Source of the DNA: Gemmatimonadota bacterium
Lineage (GTDB): Bacteria > Gemmatimonadota > Gemmatimonadetes > Longimicrobiales > Gaopeijiaceae
Direction of reading: 5' to 3'
Assembly (NCBI GenBank): GCA_007126575.1
Contig: SLBA01000072.1
Location: forward strand, 25,212 to 89,211
DNA length: 64,000 bases
Part shown: in pieces, positions 1-7,902 of the stretch
Numbering within the stretch: the stretch's first letter is position 1
Layout: every line of letters begins with the position of its first letter
The notes under the pieces: generated by a model
What the model saw: only the letters and a program-made list of their open reading frames with translations
Databases searched by the model: none
What the model was told of the DNA's origin: nothing
Made by a program: the position numbers and the translations under genes

Positions 1-1
1 T

Positions 2-295
2 ACGGTCAGCGGTCACTGGGATGGCGTGGGTGCCATGCAGGAGACCTTCTCGGGGGCCCGCCTGGACCTGACCCAGACGGCGGACGGCGTCATCTCCGGT
101 ACCTGGAGACGTGGCGGGCTCACCGGCGGCGTCACGGGAATGAACCAGGGCGGCGATCTGGAGATCACCCTGCTCAACTTCCAGGTGGGGACCGTCACCT
201 TCGAAGGGCGCTTCACCGACCGGTATCGGATGGAAGGGGCGCTGAACGGCAGTTCGCTCGATGGACCCGCCGTGTTCCGACGAGTGACCTTCTGA
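2..295 (+). CDS. Partial hypothetical protein (3' end)
   Basis: The reading frame is open from the left edge and stops with TGA at 293-295, so only about 97 C-terminal residues are visible. The protein is rich in glycine, threonine and aromatic residues in an alternating pattern (for example GTW, GLTGG, FEGRF) that suggests a small beta-rich fold. I do not recognise a family, and the true start lies outside the window. A hairpin terminator follows 65 bases downstream, so this is the last gene of its transcript. Confidence 0.6.
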   Translation, partial: TVSGHWDGVGAMQETFSGARLDLTQTADGVISGTWRRGGLTGGVTGMNQGGDLEITLLNFQVGTVTFEGRFTDRYRMEGALNGSSLDGPAVFRRVTF

Positions 296-359
296 TCGTC
301 TGAATTCCGATCGGTACGACCGGCGAACGATCACGGTCGACCCGATGCAGGACGCAGGA

Positions 360-402
360 GCGTGGCCCCGGAGAGATTCGTCTCCCGGGGTCGCTTTTTT
401 TT
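360..402 (+). terminator. Rho-independent terminator
   Basis: A GC-rich stem (left arm 360-374, right arm 381-394, one small bulge) is followed by eight consecutive T residues at 395-402. It ends the transcript of the partial gene to its left. Because it sits inside the longest possible frame of the next gene, it argues that the next gene starts at 428, not at 362. Confidence 0.8.
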
Positions 403-427
403 GAATCCCGAACCAACGGACCTCCCG

Positions 428-1999
428 ATGACACGCATCCGGTCGCACCCCCCGACACTCTGCGCGCTTCTCGCGGCTTTTCTCCTGGTCGCACCGGGGC
501 TCCTCGGGGCCCAGCCGGCTCCGATCGAGGGTCTCGATCAGTTCGTCGAAGCGGGAATGGCGGAGTGGGGGATCCCGGGGCTGGGGTTGGCGATCGTCCA
601 GGATGGAGAGGTCGTCTACGCAAGGGGGTACGGGGTCCTGAGAAAGGGCGAGGAGACTCCCGTCGACGAGAACACCCTCTTCGGGGTGGCCTCGGTGTCG
701 AAGGCGTTCACCGCCGCCGCCGTCGGCCTCCTGGTCGAGGACGGCCTCCTCGACTGGGACGATCCGGTGGTGAAGCATCTGCCGGGCTTCGAACTGTACG
801 ATCCCGCTGTGACCCGGACGGTGACGATTCGGGATCTGCTGAGCCATCGGGTGGGGATCGGTCGCATGACCGGAAACCGGCTCCAGTGGCTTCCCAACCG
901 GGATCGCTCCGAACTCGTCCATCGGATGCGGTATGCCGAGCCCGAGCAGTCGTTTCGAAACGGCTACGTCTACTCCAACGTGATGTACATGGTCGCCGGT
1001 GAGGTGATCGAGGCCGTGTCGGGCATGAGCTGGGGGGACTTCGTCGAGGCCCGGATCTTCGCCCCGCTCGGCATGGAGCGGAGCAACACCTCGATCACCC
1101 GGATCGGAGACGATCCCAACGCGGCCTGGCCACACCAGGAGATCGACGGAGAGGTCGTCGAGATTCCCCGACGGAACTTCGATGCGGTCGGGGCCTCGGC
1201 CTCGGTGAACACCTCGGTACAGGAGCTGACCACCTGGATGCGTCTGCATCTGGGTGACCCCGGCGAGGTCGACGGCGTGCGTCTGCTCGATCCGGCGACC
1301 GTGCGCGAGATGCATCGTGCGCAGAACCGGATCCCGGATCAGGGGATCACGGGAGACCTCGCCTCCTACGGCCTCGGCTGGCGACTGTCGACGTACGAAG
1401 GCCACCGGACCTCTCAGCACGGCGGGGCGACCGATGGGATGAACACGAACCTGGTCCTGGTGCCGGGACGGAACCTGGGGGTGGTCGTCACCACGAACAC
1501 CTTCAATTCCTTCATGGACGCCCTTGCGAACCGCGTCGTGGATCGCTTCCTCGGGATCGAGGATCGGCCGTGGGACCAGATCTACCGGCAGAACTACCTT
1601 GGGGCCTACGAGCGGGCCCGGGCGGCCCGGGACTCGATTCACGCCGCCCGGCAGGAGGGGACGAGTCCCTCGGTGCCCATGGAGGCCTTCGCGGGGACCT
1701 TCGTCGACTCTCTCTACGCCGACGCCCGGGTGCGGATGGGCGAGGAGGGGCTGGTGCTGGAGTTCTGGGGGGACGAGAGTCAGACCCTGGACCTCGAACA
1801 CTGGCATCACGACACCTTCCGGGCATCGTATCGCAATCCCGCCCAGCGCGAGAAATTCGTCTGGTTCACCAGGGATGACCGCGGCGATATCGATGCGCTG
1901 CACGTGCGCTGGACCCTCAGACCCGATCTCCTGCAGGTGGGACTCTACCCGGCGTGGTACACCCGCGATGTCACCTTCCGGCGGGTGGATGACCGCTGA
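428..1999 (+). CDS. Exported serine hydrolase, beta-lactamase class C / penicillin-binding fold
   Basis: A 523-residue member of the beta-lactamase-related serine hydrolases (class C beta-lactamases, esterases, D-peptidases). Residues 1-29 form a signal peptide ending near LLGAQ. The active-site set is intact: SxxK at Ser89-Lys92, YSN at 182-184 and HGG at 331-333. About 130 residues after the catalytic domain resemble the small beta domain (DUF3471-like) often attached to this family. The ATG at 428 was chosen because the frame further upstream runs through a terminator. It overlaps the next gene by 11 bases, so the two are probably co-translated. The substrate cannot be told from sequence; a D-amino-acid peptide or ester is as likely as a beta-lactam. 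A second relative lies at 6163-7380. Confidence 0.88.
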   Translation: MTRIRSHPPTLCALLAAFLLVAPGLLGAQPAPIEGLDQFVEAGMAEWGIPGLGLAIVQDGEVVYARGYGVLRKGEETPVDENTLFGVASVSKAFTAAAVGLLVEDGLLDWDDPVVKHLPGFELYDPAVTRTVTIRDLLSHRVGIGRMTGNRLQWLPNRDRSELVHRMRYAEPEQSFRNGYVYSNVMYMVAGEVIEAVSGMSWGDFVEARIFAPLGMERSNTSITRIGDDPNAAWPHQEIDGEVVEIPRRNFDAVGASASVNTSVQELTTWMRLHLGDPGEVDGVRLLDPATVREMHRAQNRIPDQGITGDLASYGLGWRLSTYEGHRTSQHGGATDGMNTNLVLVPGRNLGVVVTTNTFNSFMDALANRVVDRFLGIEDRPWDQIYRQNYLGAYERARAARDSIHAARQEGTSPSVPMEAFAGTFVDSLYADARVRMGEEGLVLEFWGDESQTLDLEHWHHDTFRASYRNPAQREKFVWFTRDDRGDIDALHVRWTLRPDLLQVGLYPAWYTRDVTFRRVDDR

Positions 2000-2825
2000 C
2001 CCGGATGCCGTCGGAGGCCTCCGGATCCGCCATGTGCACCCTCGGGGGTCCGGCCGGACTCCCCTGGTCCTGCTGCACGGCTTCACGGGGTCGGGCGAGA
2101 GCTGGGGCGGCGACCTCCTCGAGGGCCTCTCCGAGATCGGGCCCCTCCTGGTCGTGGACCTGCCGGGGCATGGGCAGTCCCGCGCCCTGAACCCGCTCGA
2201 TCCCGAGGCCCCCCCGCGCTTCGAGGAGGTCGTGGGGGCCCTGGCGGCGATTCCGGCGGCCTTCGGCTATCCCCGCGCCCACTGGATCGGGTATTCGATG
2301 GGGGGCCGACTCGCGATGGCCGTCGCGATCGAGAGCCCCGACGTCGTCTCGCGGCTGGTGCTCGAGGGGGCCTCGCCCGGACTCGCCACCGAGTACGAAC
2401 GCGCCGAGCGGAGGCGTGCCGACGCGGCGCTGGCGGACCGGATCGTCGACGAAGGCATCGAAGCCTTCGTCACCTTCTGGATGGACCTGCCCCTCTTCGA
2501 ATCCCAGAAGCGCATGTCCGGGTCGAAGCGTGAGGCGATGCGCCGGATCCGGATGCGCAACGATCCCCACGCGCTGGCCGCGGTACTCCGGGGGATGGGT
2601 ACCGGTCGGCAGCCGTCGTACTGGGACGAGCTGCCCGACCTCATGCATCCGGTCCTGATCGTGACCGGAGCGCTCGACACCAAGTTCGAGGCGATCGCCC
2701 TACAGATGAGGCGACGGCTGCCGCGAGGGGAGCGGGCCTCCCTGCCCGGAGCGGGGCACACGACCCACCTCGAAACCCCCGCCACCTGGCTGGAGTCGGT
2801 CCGCGGGTTTCTGAACGGGGACTGA
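1989..2825 (+). CDS. menH: Alpha/beta hydrolase, MenH-like (SHCHC synthase)
   Basis: A 278-residue alpha/beta hydrolase without signal peptide. It has the MenH-type oxyanion region HGFTGSGESW (30-39), the nucleophile elbow GYSMGG with Ser103, an acid at Asp230 and the catalytic His257 in GAGH. The GHGxS stretch at 60-64 and the overall length fit 2-succinyl-6-hydroxy-2,4-cyclohexadiene-1-carboxylate synthase, which eliminates pyruvate during menaquinone synthesis. The ATG at 1989 overlaps the stop of the upstream serine hydrolase (ATG ACC GCT GA). No other men gene is visible here, so the MenH assignment rests on motifs alone; a general esterase is the alternative. Confidence 0.75.
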   Translation: MTADPDAVGGLRIRHVHPRGSGRTPLVLLHGFTGSGESWGGDLLEGLSEIGPLLVVDLPGHGQSRALNPLDPEAPPRFEEVVGALAAIPAAFGYPRAHWIGYSMGGRLAMAVAIESPDVVSRLVLEGASPGLATEYERAERRRADAALADRIVDEGIEAFVTFWMDLPLFESQKRMSGSKREAMRRIRMRNDPHALAAVLRGMGTGRQPSYWDELPDLMHPVLIVTGALDTKFEAIALQMRRRLPRGERASLPGAGHTTHLETPATWLESVRGFLNGD

Positions 2826-2861
2826 GCCCTGCCCGGTCTGGACTTCGGCCCGGGTGGCCGG

Positions 2862-3563
2862 TCAGAGCTCCTCGACGATCGAGCCGAGCCAGGGGTCGAA
2901 CGACTCCTGGAAGATCTCGAAGTGGACCGCCTGGCCGATCTGTTCGAGGGGTCGGGTCTGCTCGATCACCTCGTGGTAGCTGACGTAGCAGGCCAGCGCC
3001 CGCTTGGCGATCTCCAGGTCGCCCTCCGAGAAGACCTCGGCGGCGTCGATCTCCTCGTCCGAAGAGGAGTTGAGGCGGAACTTGCCCTCCGGGCGCTCCC
3101 GGTCGGGGAGGGTGAACAGCGCCAGCCGCCGGGGGGCGGGGTGCTCGTCTCGCAGTTCGCAAAAGACCCGCTTCACGACCGCATGGGTCACGAGGTGGTC
3201 CGGAAAGCCGCTCACACCGTGCACCGCGTAGGTCACGATCACGTCGGGTTTGACATCGAGGATTCCCTGCCGGACCGTGGCCTCGATCTTCCTGGGGTCC
3301 ATGCCCGAGAGCCCGGAGTCGGGCAGGTCCAGCACGACCATTCCGTGAAGTCCGAGCGCTCGTTCGACCTCGAGCATCTCCCGATACCGGACCTCTCCCA
3401 TCGCCTCGATCGAGAGATTCAGCCGGTGGCGCTGGCTGGTCGCACCGCCCTGGGTCAGGGTCAGCAGATGCACCTCGTGGCCGAGTCTGATCTGGCGCGC
3501 GATCGCGGGCGCCGGGCCGAAGCACTCATCGTCCGGGTGGGGAAAGATGTACAGGATTCGCAT
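2862..3563 (-). CDS. PIG-L / LmbE-family N-acetylglucosaminyl deacetylase
   Basis: A 233-residue cytosolic protein of the PIG-L family, zinc-dependent deacetylases that act on GlcNAc conjugates such as bacillithiol and mycothiol precursors or lipid-linked sugars. The signature HPDDE is at 9-13, right after the first beta strand, and a second metal/active-site patch HGVSGFPDH is at 115-123. Length matches BshB-type enzymes. It is a single gene converging on menH and followed upstream by a 287-base gap. No bshA, bshC or other thiol genes are nearby, so the exact substrate is open. Confidence 0.88.
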   Translation of the reverse strand: MRILYIFPHPDDECFGPAPAIARQIRLGHEVHLLTLTQGGATSQRHRLNLSIEAMGEVRYREMLEVERALGLHGMVVLDLPDSGLSGMDPRKIEATVRQGILDVKPDVIVTYAVHGVSGFPDHLVTHAVVKRVFCELRDEHPAPRRLALFTLPDRERPEGKFRLNSSSDEEIDAAEVFSEGDLEIAKRALACYVSYHEVIEQTRPLEQIGQAVHFEIFQESFDPWLGSIVEEL

Positions 3564-3850
3564 GGGGCCTCGTCACGATCGGGGAGAGGGGTCTCCGGAG
3601 GATTCAAAGTGGGTCGGCCCCCTCTCTCCCCACAAGGTCGAGGCCTGGGGCGGAGGACCGTACGGAGGGCCGCGCGGGGGGTTGGAAATTCGCGGCACCG
3701 TTGACGGGAGGCGCCACGACCGGCACCATGAGCGTCGGTCGACAGGTCGTACGTGGTTGCCGGAGAGGCCGGCTCGTGCGAACCACGGGGCGTGGCCCGA
3801 GCACGGGCGACCCCCGGCATGATAACTCGGACAGGCTCAGGGAGTGACGT

Positions 3851-4948
3851 ATGTTCGGAAGAGAAGGACACGATGTGGGATCCGATTGGCTGCGCCGGGC
3901 GCGCATCTCCGTGCTCCTCGTCGGACTGTCGGTCTTCGTGATCGTCGGTTGTGAGGACAATTCCGCCGATGCCCCCGGCACCACCACGGCCGGAGAGCCC
4001 GGTGCGGAGTTCGGGCTGGTGATCCACGGGGGGGCCGGGACCATTACCCGCGAGAGCATGACCTCCGAACTCGAAGAGGGCTACCGACGCTCCCTCGAAG
4101 CTGCGCTCGAAGCCGGCTACGCGATCCTCGAAGATGGGGGGAGCGCCATGGACGCGGTCATTGCCGCGGTCATGGTCATGGAGGACGACTCGCTCTACAA
4201 CGCGGGACGCGGCGCCGTCTTCACCAGCGAGGGCACCAATGAACTCGATGCCGCGGTCATGGACGGGGTAGATCGCAACGCCGGTGCCGTCGCCGGTGTG
4301 ACCCGGGTGCGAAATCCGATCGAGCTGGCCCGACTGGTGATGGACGAGTCGCCGCACGTGATGATGGCGGGCGAGGGCGCCGAGGTCTTCGGGGAGCAGT
4401 TCGGAATCGCGCAGGTCGACGCCGACTACTACTACACCGAGCGCCGCTGGGAGGCGCTCGAGCGTGCCCGGGAGGACGAAGAGATCACCCTGAGCTGGCA
4501 CCTCGAGGACGACCGAATGATCGGCACGGTCGGAGCCGTCGCGAGGGACCGTGACGGGAACCTCGCCGCCGCCACGTCGACCGGGGGAATGACGAACAAG
4601 CGATTCGGCCGGGTCGGCGATGTCCCGGTCATCGGGGCCGGTACCTATGCCTCGAACGAGTCGTGCGCCGTATCCGCGACCGGGCACGGGGAGTACTTCA
4701 TACGAAATGTGGTCTCCCGTGAGGTATGCGCCCGGATGGAGCACCGGGGAGAGTCGCTGCAGGAGGCCGCCGAGGCGGTCGTCATGGTCCAACTGGCCGA
4801 CCACGGCGGGACGGGTGGTGTGGTGGCGGTCGATCGCGACGGCCACTTTTCGATGGTGATGAATACCCCCGGGATGTATCGGGGCCACTACATGGCCGGC
4901 GGGACTCCGTTCACCGCGATCTACGCCGACGAGGGGGACGGCCGCTGA
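3851..4948 (+). CDS. Isoaspartyl peptidase / L-asparaginase, Ntn-hydrolase, lipoprotein
   Basis: A 365-residue plant-type (type 2) asparaginase/isoaspartyl dipeptidase. These are made as precursors that cleave themselves before a threonine, which becomes the nucleophile; here that is Thr226 in IGTVGAVA. The IHGGAG (59-64) and YNAGRGAVF (116-124) regions are also typical. The N-terminus has a hydrophobic stretch ending in a lipobox with Cys34, so the enzyme is probably membrane-anchored outside the cytoplasm, where it could clear isoaspartyl peptides. The ATG at 3851 has GGGAG six bases upstream; an in-frame GTG at 3875 with AGAAGGA upstream would give a shorter, neater signal peptide. Confidence 0.9.
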   Translation: MFGREGHDVGSDWLRRARISVLLVGLSVFVIVGCEDNSADAPGTTTAGEPGAEFGLVIHGGAGTITRESMTSELEEGYRRSLEAALEAGYAILEDGGSAMDAVIAAVMVMEDDSLYNAGRGAVFTSEGTNELDAAVMDGVDRNAGAVAGVTRVRNPIELARLVMDESPHVMMAGEGAEVFGEQFGIAQVDADYYYTERRWEALERAREDEEITLSWHLEDDRMIGTVGAVARDRDGNLAAATSTGGMTNKRFGRVGDVPVIGAGTYASNESCAVSATGHGEYFIRNVVSREVCARMEHRGESLQEAAEAVVMVQLADHGGTGGVVAVDRDGHFSMVMNTPGMYRGHYMAGGTPFTAIYADEGDGR

Positions 4949-4956
4949 GCCCGAGA

Positions 4957-5274
4957 TCAGCGAAGGTAGCGGTACATCAGCTCGAGAAGCTCGTCGCGCA
5001 TCGCTTCGGCAGCCTCGCCGCCCCGGGCCTGTGCATCGGCGGCGCAATGCGCCAGGTGGTTGCGCATGACCTCGCGGCTCACCGCTCGCAGCGCCTCCTG
5101 GACCGACGAGATCTGGACCAGGATCTCGGGGCAGTAGCGATCCTCGTCGACCATGCGGTGTAATCCCCGGATCTGTCCTTCAATTCGCCGGAGCCGGGTG
5201 AGGTTGCCGGCCTTGATGTCGGGGTCGATCGCCGACGGGTGTTCGGGGGTATCAGGCGCTGAGGCGGAAGTCAT
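4957..5274 (-). CDS. csoR: CsoR/RcnR/FrmR-family metal-sensing repressor, copper type
   Basis: A 105-residue all-helical repressor of the CsoR family. The copper-binding triad is readable: Cys48 (DRYCPE), His73 and Cys77 (HLAHC), the C-x(n)-H-x3-C pattern of Cu(I) sensors. RcnR and FrmR members differ in these positions. Family members release DNA when metal binds. No copper exporter is adjacent; the gene is divergent from the 267-aa protein at 5363. A sigma-70-like promoter with an inverted repeat over its -35 box lies directly upstream, consistent with autoregulation. Confidence 0.9.
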   Translation of the reverse strand: MTSASAPDTPEHPSAIDPDIKAGNLTRLRRIEGQIRGLHRMVDEDRYCPEILVQISSVQEALRAVSREVMRNHLAHCAADAQARGGEAAEAMRDELLELMYRYLR

Positions 5275-5321
5275 GGTGGTCTCTGCGGTGGAGCGAACCG
5301 GGTGTGAGTGAATCGTCGAAA

Positions 5322-5358
5322 AGCATAGAACGAGCCTGGTTCCCGGACAAGGAACCGG
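5322..5358 (-). promoter_or_regulatory. csoR promoter with overlapping inverted repeat (candidate operator)
   Basis: On the minus strand TTGTCC (5350-5345) and TATGCT (5327-5322) are separated by exactly 17 bases, a good sigma-70 match about 50 bases before the csoR start. An inverted repeat, CTGGTTCC at 5336-5343 and GGAACCGG at 5351-5358 with a 7-base centre and one mismatch, covers the -35 element. A repressor bound there would block csoR, and the repeat lies just before the GTG at 5363 of the divergent gene. Confidence 0.5.
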
Positions 5359-5362
5359 GCCG

Positions 5363-6166
5363 GTGACGGACGATCGTGGGTCCTCTCTCCCGCTGAGTCG
5401 GGGGGAGCTGGATCGAGTGATCCGACGCGCGACGGAGCTCCAGTTTCGTGAGGGGGCCGTCGACGAGGGAGAGCTCTCCGAGGCCGAGGTGCTTCGGATC
5501 GGTCGCGAAGTCGGCCTCGACTCCGATTACGTGCGGCGGGCGCTGGGTGAGGTCCGGGCCGAGGCCATGGTCCCCGCCCTCGCCCCGGACTCGGGTGTCC
5601 TGAGGCGCCTGATCGGTCCGGCCCACGTTCGGGCCGACCGGGTGGTTCCCGGGGAGGCCCGCGAGACCGAGGAGCGTCTGGTCCACTGGTTCTCGGAGGC
5701 CGAGAGCCTTCATCTGGTCAGACGGCGGGCCGGGTTTTCCCTCTGGGAGCCGGCCGAAGGGTTCGTGGCCCAGCTTCAGCGAGGGCTGAAGTGGCACGGT
5801 CAGCGGTACGAGTTGGCGCAGGCCCGGCAGGTGGAGCTTTCCGTACAGGACCTCGAGGACGGGTTTTCTTTCGTGACACTCACAGTCGATCTGCGGAATC
5901 TGAGAATGGAACTGGGAGGAGGACATATCGCGGGGTTCGGCTTCCTCGGGGGCGGCCTTGCGCTCGCGGTTTCGGCCGCGGTTCTGGCTCCACCGGCGAT
6001 CGTCGGAGCGGGTGCGATCGGGATCGCCACCGGCGCGCTCGGAGGCCTGGGCCTCGGGCGGTCCTCGTTCCGCGGCAAGGAGGAGCGGATCCGGTTGGCG
6101 GCCGAGGGGCTCCTCGATCGACTCGAACGGGGAGAACTCAAGGGCCCCCCGGGAGCCCGCCGGTGA
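5363..6166 (+). CDS. Hypothetical protein with C-terminal glycine-rich membrane hairpin
   Basis: A 267-residue protein of unknown function. Residues 10-65 are charged helices with no clear catalytic motif. Residues 190-235 form a Gly/Ala-rich hydrophobic pair of segments (GFGFLGGGLALAVSAAVL, then AIVGAGAIGIATGALGGLG) that look membrane-inserted, followed by a basic helix. The start is a GTG 88 bases from csoR on the other strand. The stop overlaps the GTG of the following serine hydrolase by 4 bases, so the two form an operon that may be read from the same divergent control region as csoR. Confidence 0.75.
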   Translation: MTDDRGSSLPLSRGELDRVIRRATELQFREGAVDEGELSEAEVLRIGREVGLDSDYVRRALGEVRAEAMVPALAPDSGVLRRLIGPAHVRADRVVPGEARETEERLVHWFSEAESLHLVRRRAGFSLWEPAEGFVAQLQRGLKWHGQRYELAQARQVELSVQDLEDGFSFVTLTVDLRNLRMELGGGHIAGFGFLGGGLALAVSAAVLAPPAIVGAGAIGIATGALGGLGLGRSSFRGKEERIRLAAEGLLDRLERGELKGPPGARR

Positions 6167-7380
6167 ACGCCGCGAACAGGACGGCCGGGCTCGTGCCGAC
6201 CCCCCGCCGCGTCGTCTGGGTGCTCCTGTCGATCGCCCTGCTGGGCGGGCTCGTGCCCGACGCCCATCTCCGGGCCCAAGCGCCCGGAGACATCCGGACC
6301 GACCGGGTGGTGCGGGAGCTCGAGCCGGAGATCCGGCGGGCGATGACCGAAGGGCGGATCCCCTCTCTCACCATCGCGCTGGTCGCCGGCGAGGAGATCC
6401 TCTGGAGCCAGGGGTACGGCTACGCCAACCTGTACACCCGCTCACCGGCGACCCCCAGTACCGTCTACATGGTCGCCTCGACCTTCAAGACGATGTCGGC
6501 CAGCGCGATCCTGGGTCTCTGGGAGGAGGGGCGCTTCGATCTCGACGACCCGGTCCGCGACTACCTCGGGGACCTCGAGATCCCCGGCGAGAACCCCAAC
6601 CGTCCGATCACCTTTCGACAGCTGTTGACCCACACGTCGGGTCTGCCGTCGGGGTTCTCGCCCGTTCCGGTCTGGAATGACACAGTCCCGACGCCCATGG
6701 CCGCCTTCCTTCGATCCGAGATGAAGGTGCGAAGCGCGCCGCTCGAGCGGGTCCAGTACTCGAACATGGGATACACGCTCCTGGCGTATCTGGTCGAACG
6801 CCTGACCGGAATCGAGTTCCGCACCTGGGTTCGCAACCGGATCTTCGGGCCCGTCGGGATGGGCAGCACCGACTTCGTTCCCTCGGCCGAGATGGTCGAG
6901 CGGATGGCGATTCCGTACATGCCCGAAGATGGCGATGGCCCCCTGCGCCCCGCGGACCGGTTGCGTTTCGCAGAGTGGCCGGCCGGCCAGGTGTGGGGCA
7001 CGGTGCAGGATCAGGCTCGCTGGCTCGCCGTGAACCTGAACGACGGGGTGCATCAGGGCCGGCAGATCCTGCAGCCCGAGACCCTTCGCGAGGCGCATTC
7101 GCACCAGTTCCGGGACTTTTCCGGTCCCATGGCGGGGGGATGGGGAGGGGAGGACGCGGGCTACGGGCTGGCCTGGTGGACCTCTACGCGCGAGGGGGAA
7201 CGCTACATCGCACACTCCGGGAGTGTGAGGGGGTACACCGCCTTCCTGCACGGAAACGTCGACCGCCAGGTGGGGGTGGCGATTCTGACGAACGGGCATC
7301 GTGCACATCCACACCTGGTGCGCCTCTCCTACCTGGCGACCGATCTGATGGGCGAACACATCCGGGGCCGGGACCAGTAG
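6163..7380 (+). CDS. Exported serine hydrolase, beta-lactamase class C fold
   Basis: A 405-residue relative of the enzyme at 428-1999 but without the extra C-terminal domain. An N-terminal membrane segment (about 17-38, ending near LRAQA) indicates export. Catalytic motifs are STFK at 106-109, YSN at 199-201 and HSG at 351-353. The GTG start overlaps the upstream stop (GTGA). The HSG box, in place of HGG, fits esterase and D-peptidase subgroups, but substrate cannot be assigned. Convergent with the OB-fold gene at 7421. Confidence 0.87.
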   Translation: MNAANRTAGLVPTPRRVVWVLLSIALLGGLVPDAHLRAQAPGDIRTDRVVRELEPEIRRAMTEGRIPSLTIALVAGEEILWSQGYGYANLYTRSPATPSTVYMVASTFKTMSASAILGLWEEGRFDLDDPVRDYLGDLEIPGENPNRPITFRQLLTHTSGLPSGFSPVPVWNDTVPTPMAAFLRSEMKVRSAPLERVQYSNMGYTLLAYLVERLTGIEFRTWVRNRIFGPVGMGSTDFVPSAEMVERMAIPYMPEDGDGPLRPADRLRFAEWPAGQVWGTVQDQARWLAVNLNDGVHQGRQILQPETLREAHSHQFRDFSGPMAGGWGGEDAGYGLAWWTSTREGERYIAHSGSVRGYTAFLHGNVDRQVGVAILTNGHRAHPHLVRLSYLATDLMGEHIRGRDQ

Positions 7381-7420
7381 CCTCGGGGGATGGAGGCCGG
7401 GTCGAGGCCCCCGTCCGCCT

Positions 7421-7864
7421 TCAGTGTGCTTCGATCTGGGCCGGGGTGCGGACTTCGATCCGGGGTACATTTCGGTGGGAGGTCACCCGTCCCGCCACAC
7501 AGATGGATCGGTTCGCGTACAGGAACTCGGGAGGCGAGGGAAAGCGATCCCGGTCCCGGCCCCAGATCACGGCATCGAAGGGCTGGTCGGGATACGGTCT
7601 TTCGAAGTTCAGGTACGTCGGCTGGCCCCCGGTCTCGGTTGCGAAGGTCGTGTTCACCACCTCTCCGCACACGATCGCCCGCTCCCCTTCATACTGGGCC
7701 GCGTCTTCGGCCACCACCCAGACCACGTCGTCGTAGTCCGCGGGGTTGAAGCGCTCTTCGCCATCGGGGATCAGCCCCGCGCGTCGGATGAAGAAGAGCA
7801 GGAGCACCGTGACCCCCACGATCGCGAAGAGGAGTCGACGGGAACGGGGTCGGCGGGAGCCCAT
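7421..7864 (-). CDS. Membrane-anchored OB-fold-like protein
   Basis: A 147-residue protein with a basic N-terminus and one transmembrane segment (about 10-26, LLFAIVGVTVLLLFFI), then a beta-rich extracytoplasmic domain. The pattern of strands (IVCGEVVNTTF, PTYLNF, FDAVIWG, SICVAGRV, PRIEVRTPAQI) resembles the small OB-fold modules found in secreted nucleic-acid-binding or nuclease-like proteins. No nuclease residues are evident. It lies 38 bases downstream of ettA on the same strand, so it may be co-transcribed, though a functional link is not obvious. Confidence 0.7.
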   Translation of the reverse strand: MGSRRPRSRRLLFAIVGVTVLLLFFIRRAGLIPDGEERFNPADYDDVVWVVAEDAAQYEGERAIVCGEVVNTTFATETGGQPTYLNFERPYPDQPFDAVIWGRDRDRFPSPPEFLYANRSICVAGRVTSHRNVPRIEVRTPAQIEAH

Positions 7865-7902
7865 CGTCGTCGGCCTCGAACCCTACGGAGTCGGGCCGGC
7901 GT

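Noticed and set aside
362..427. Upstream extension of the first serine hydrolase to a GTG-like start at 362
   Set aside because: The segment is a hairpin terminator with eight T residues, and the ATG at 428 gives a proper signal peptide.
3564..3850. Possible short genes between the PIG-L and asparaginase genes
   Set aside because: Frames there are short, lack ribosome-binding sites and have composition unlike proteins; best read as a control region.
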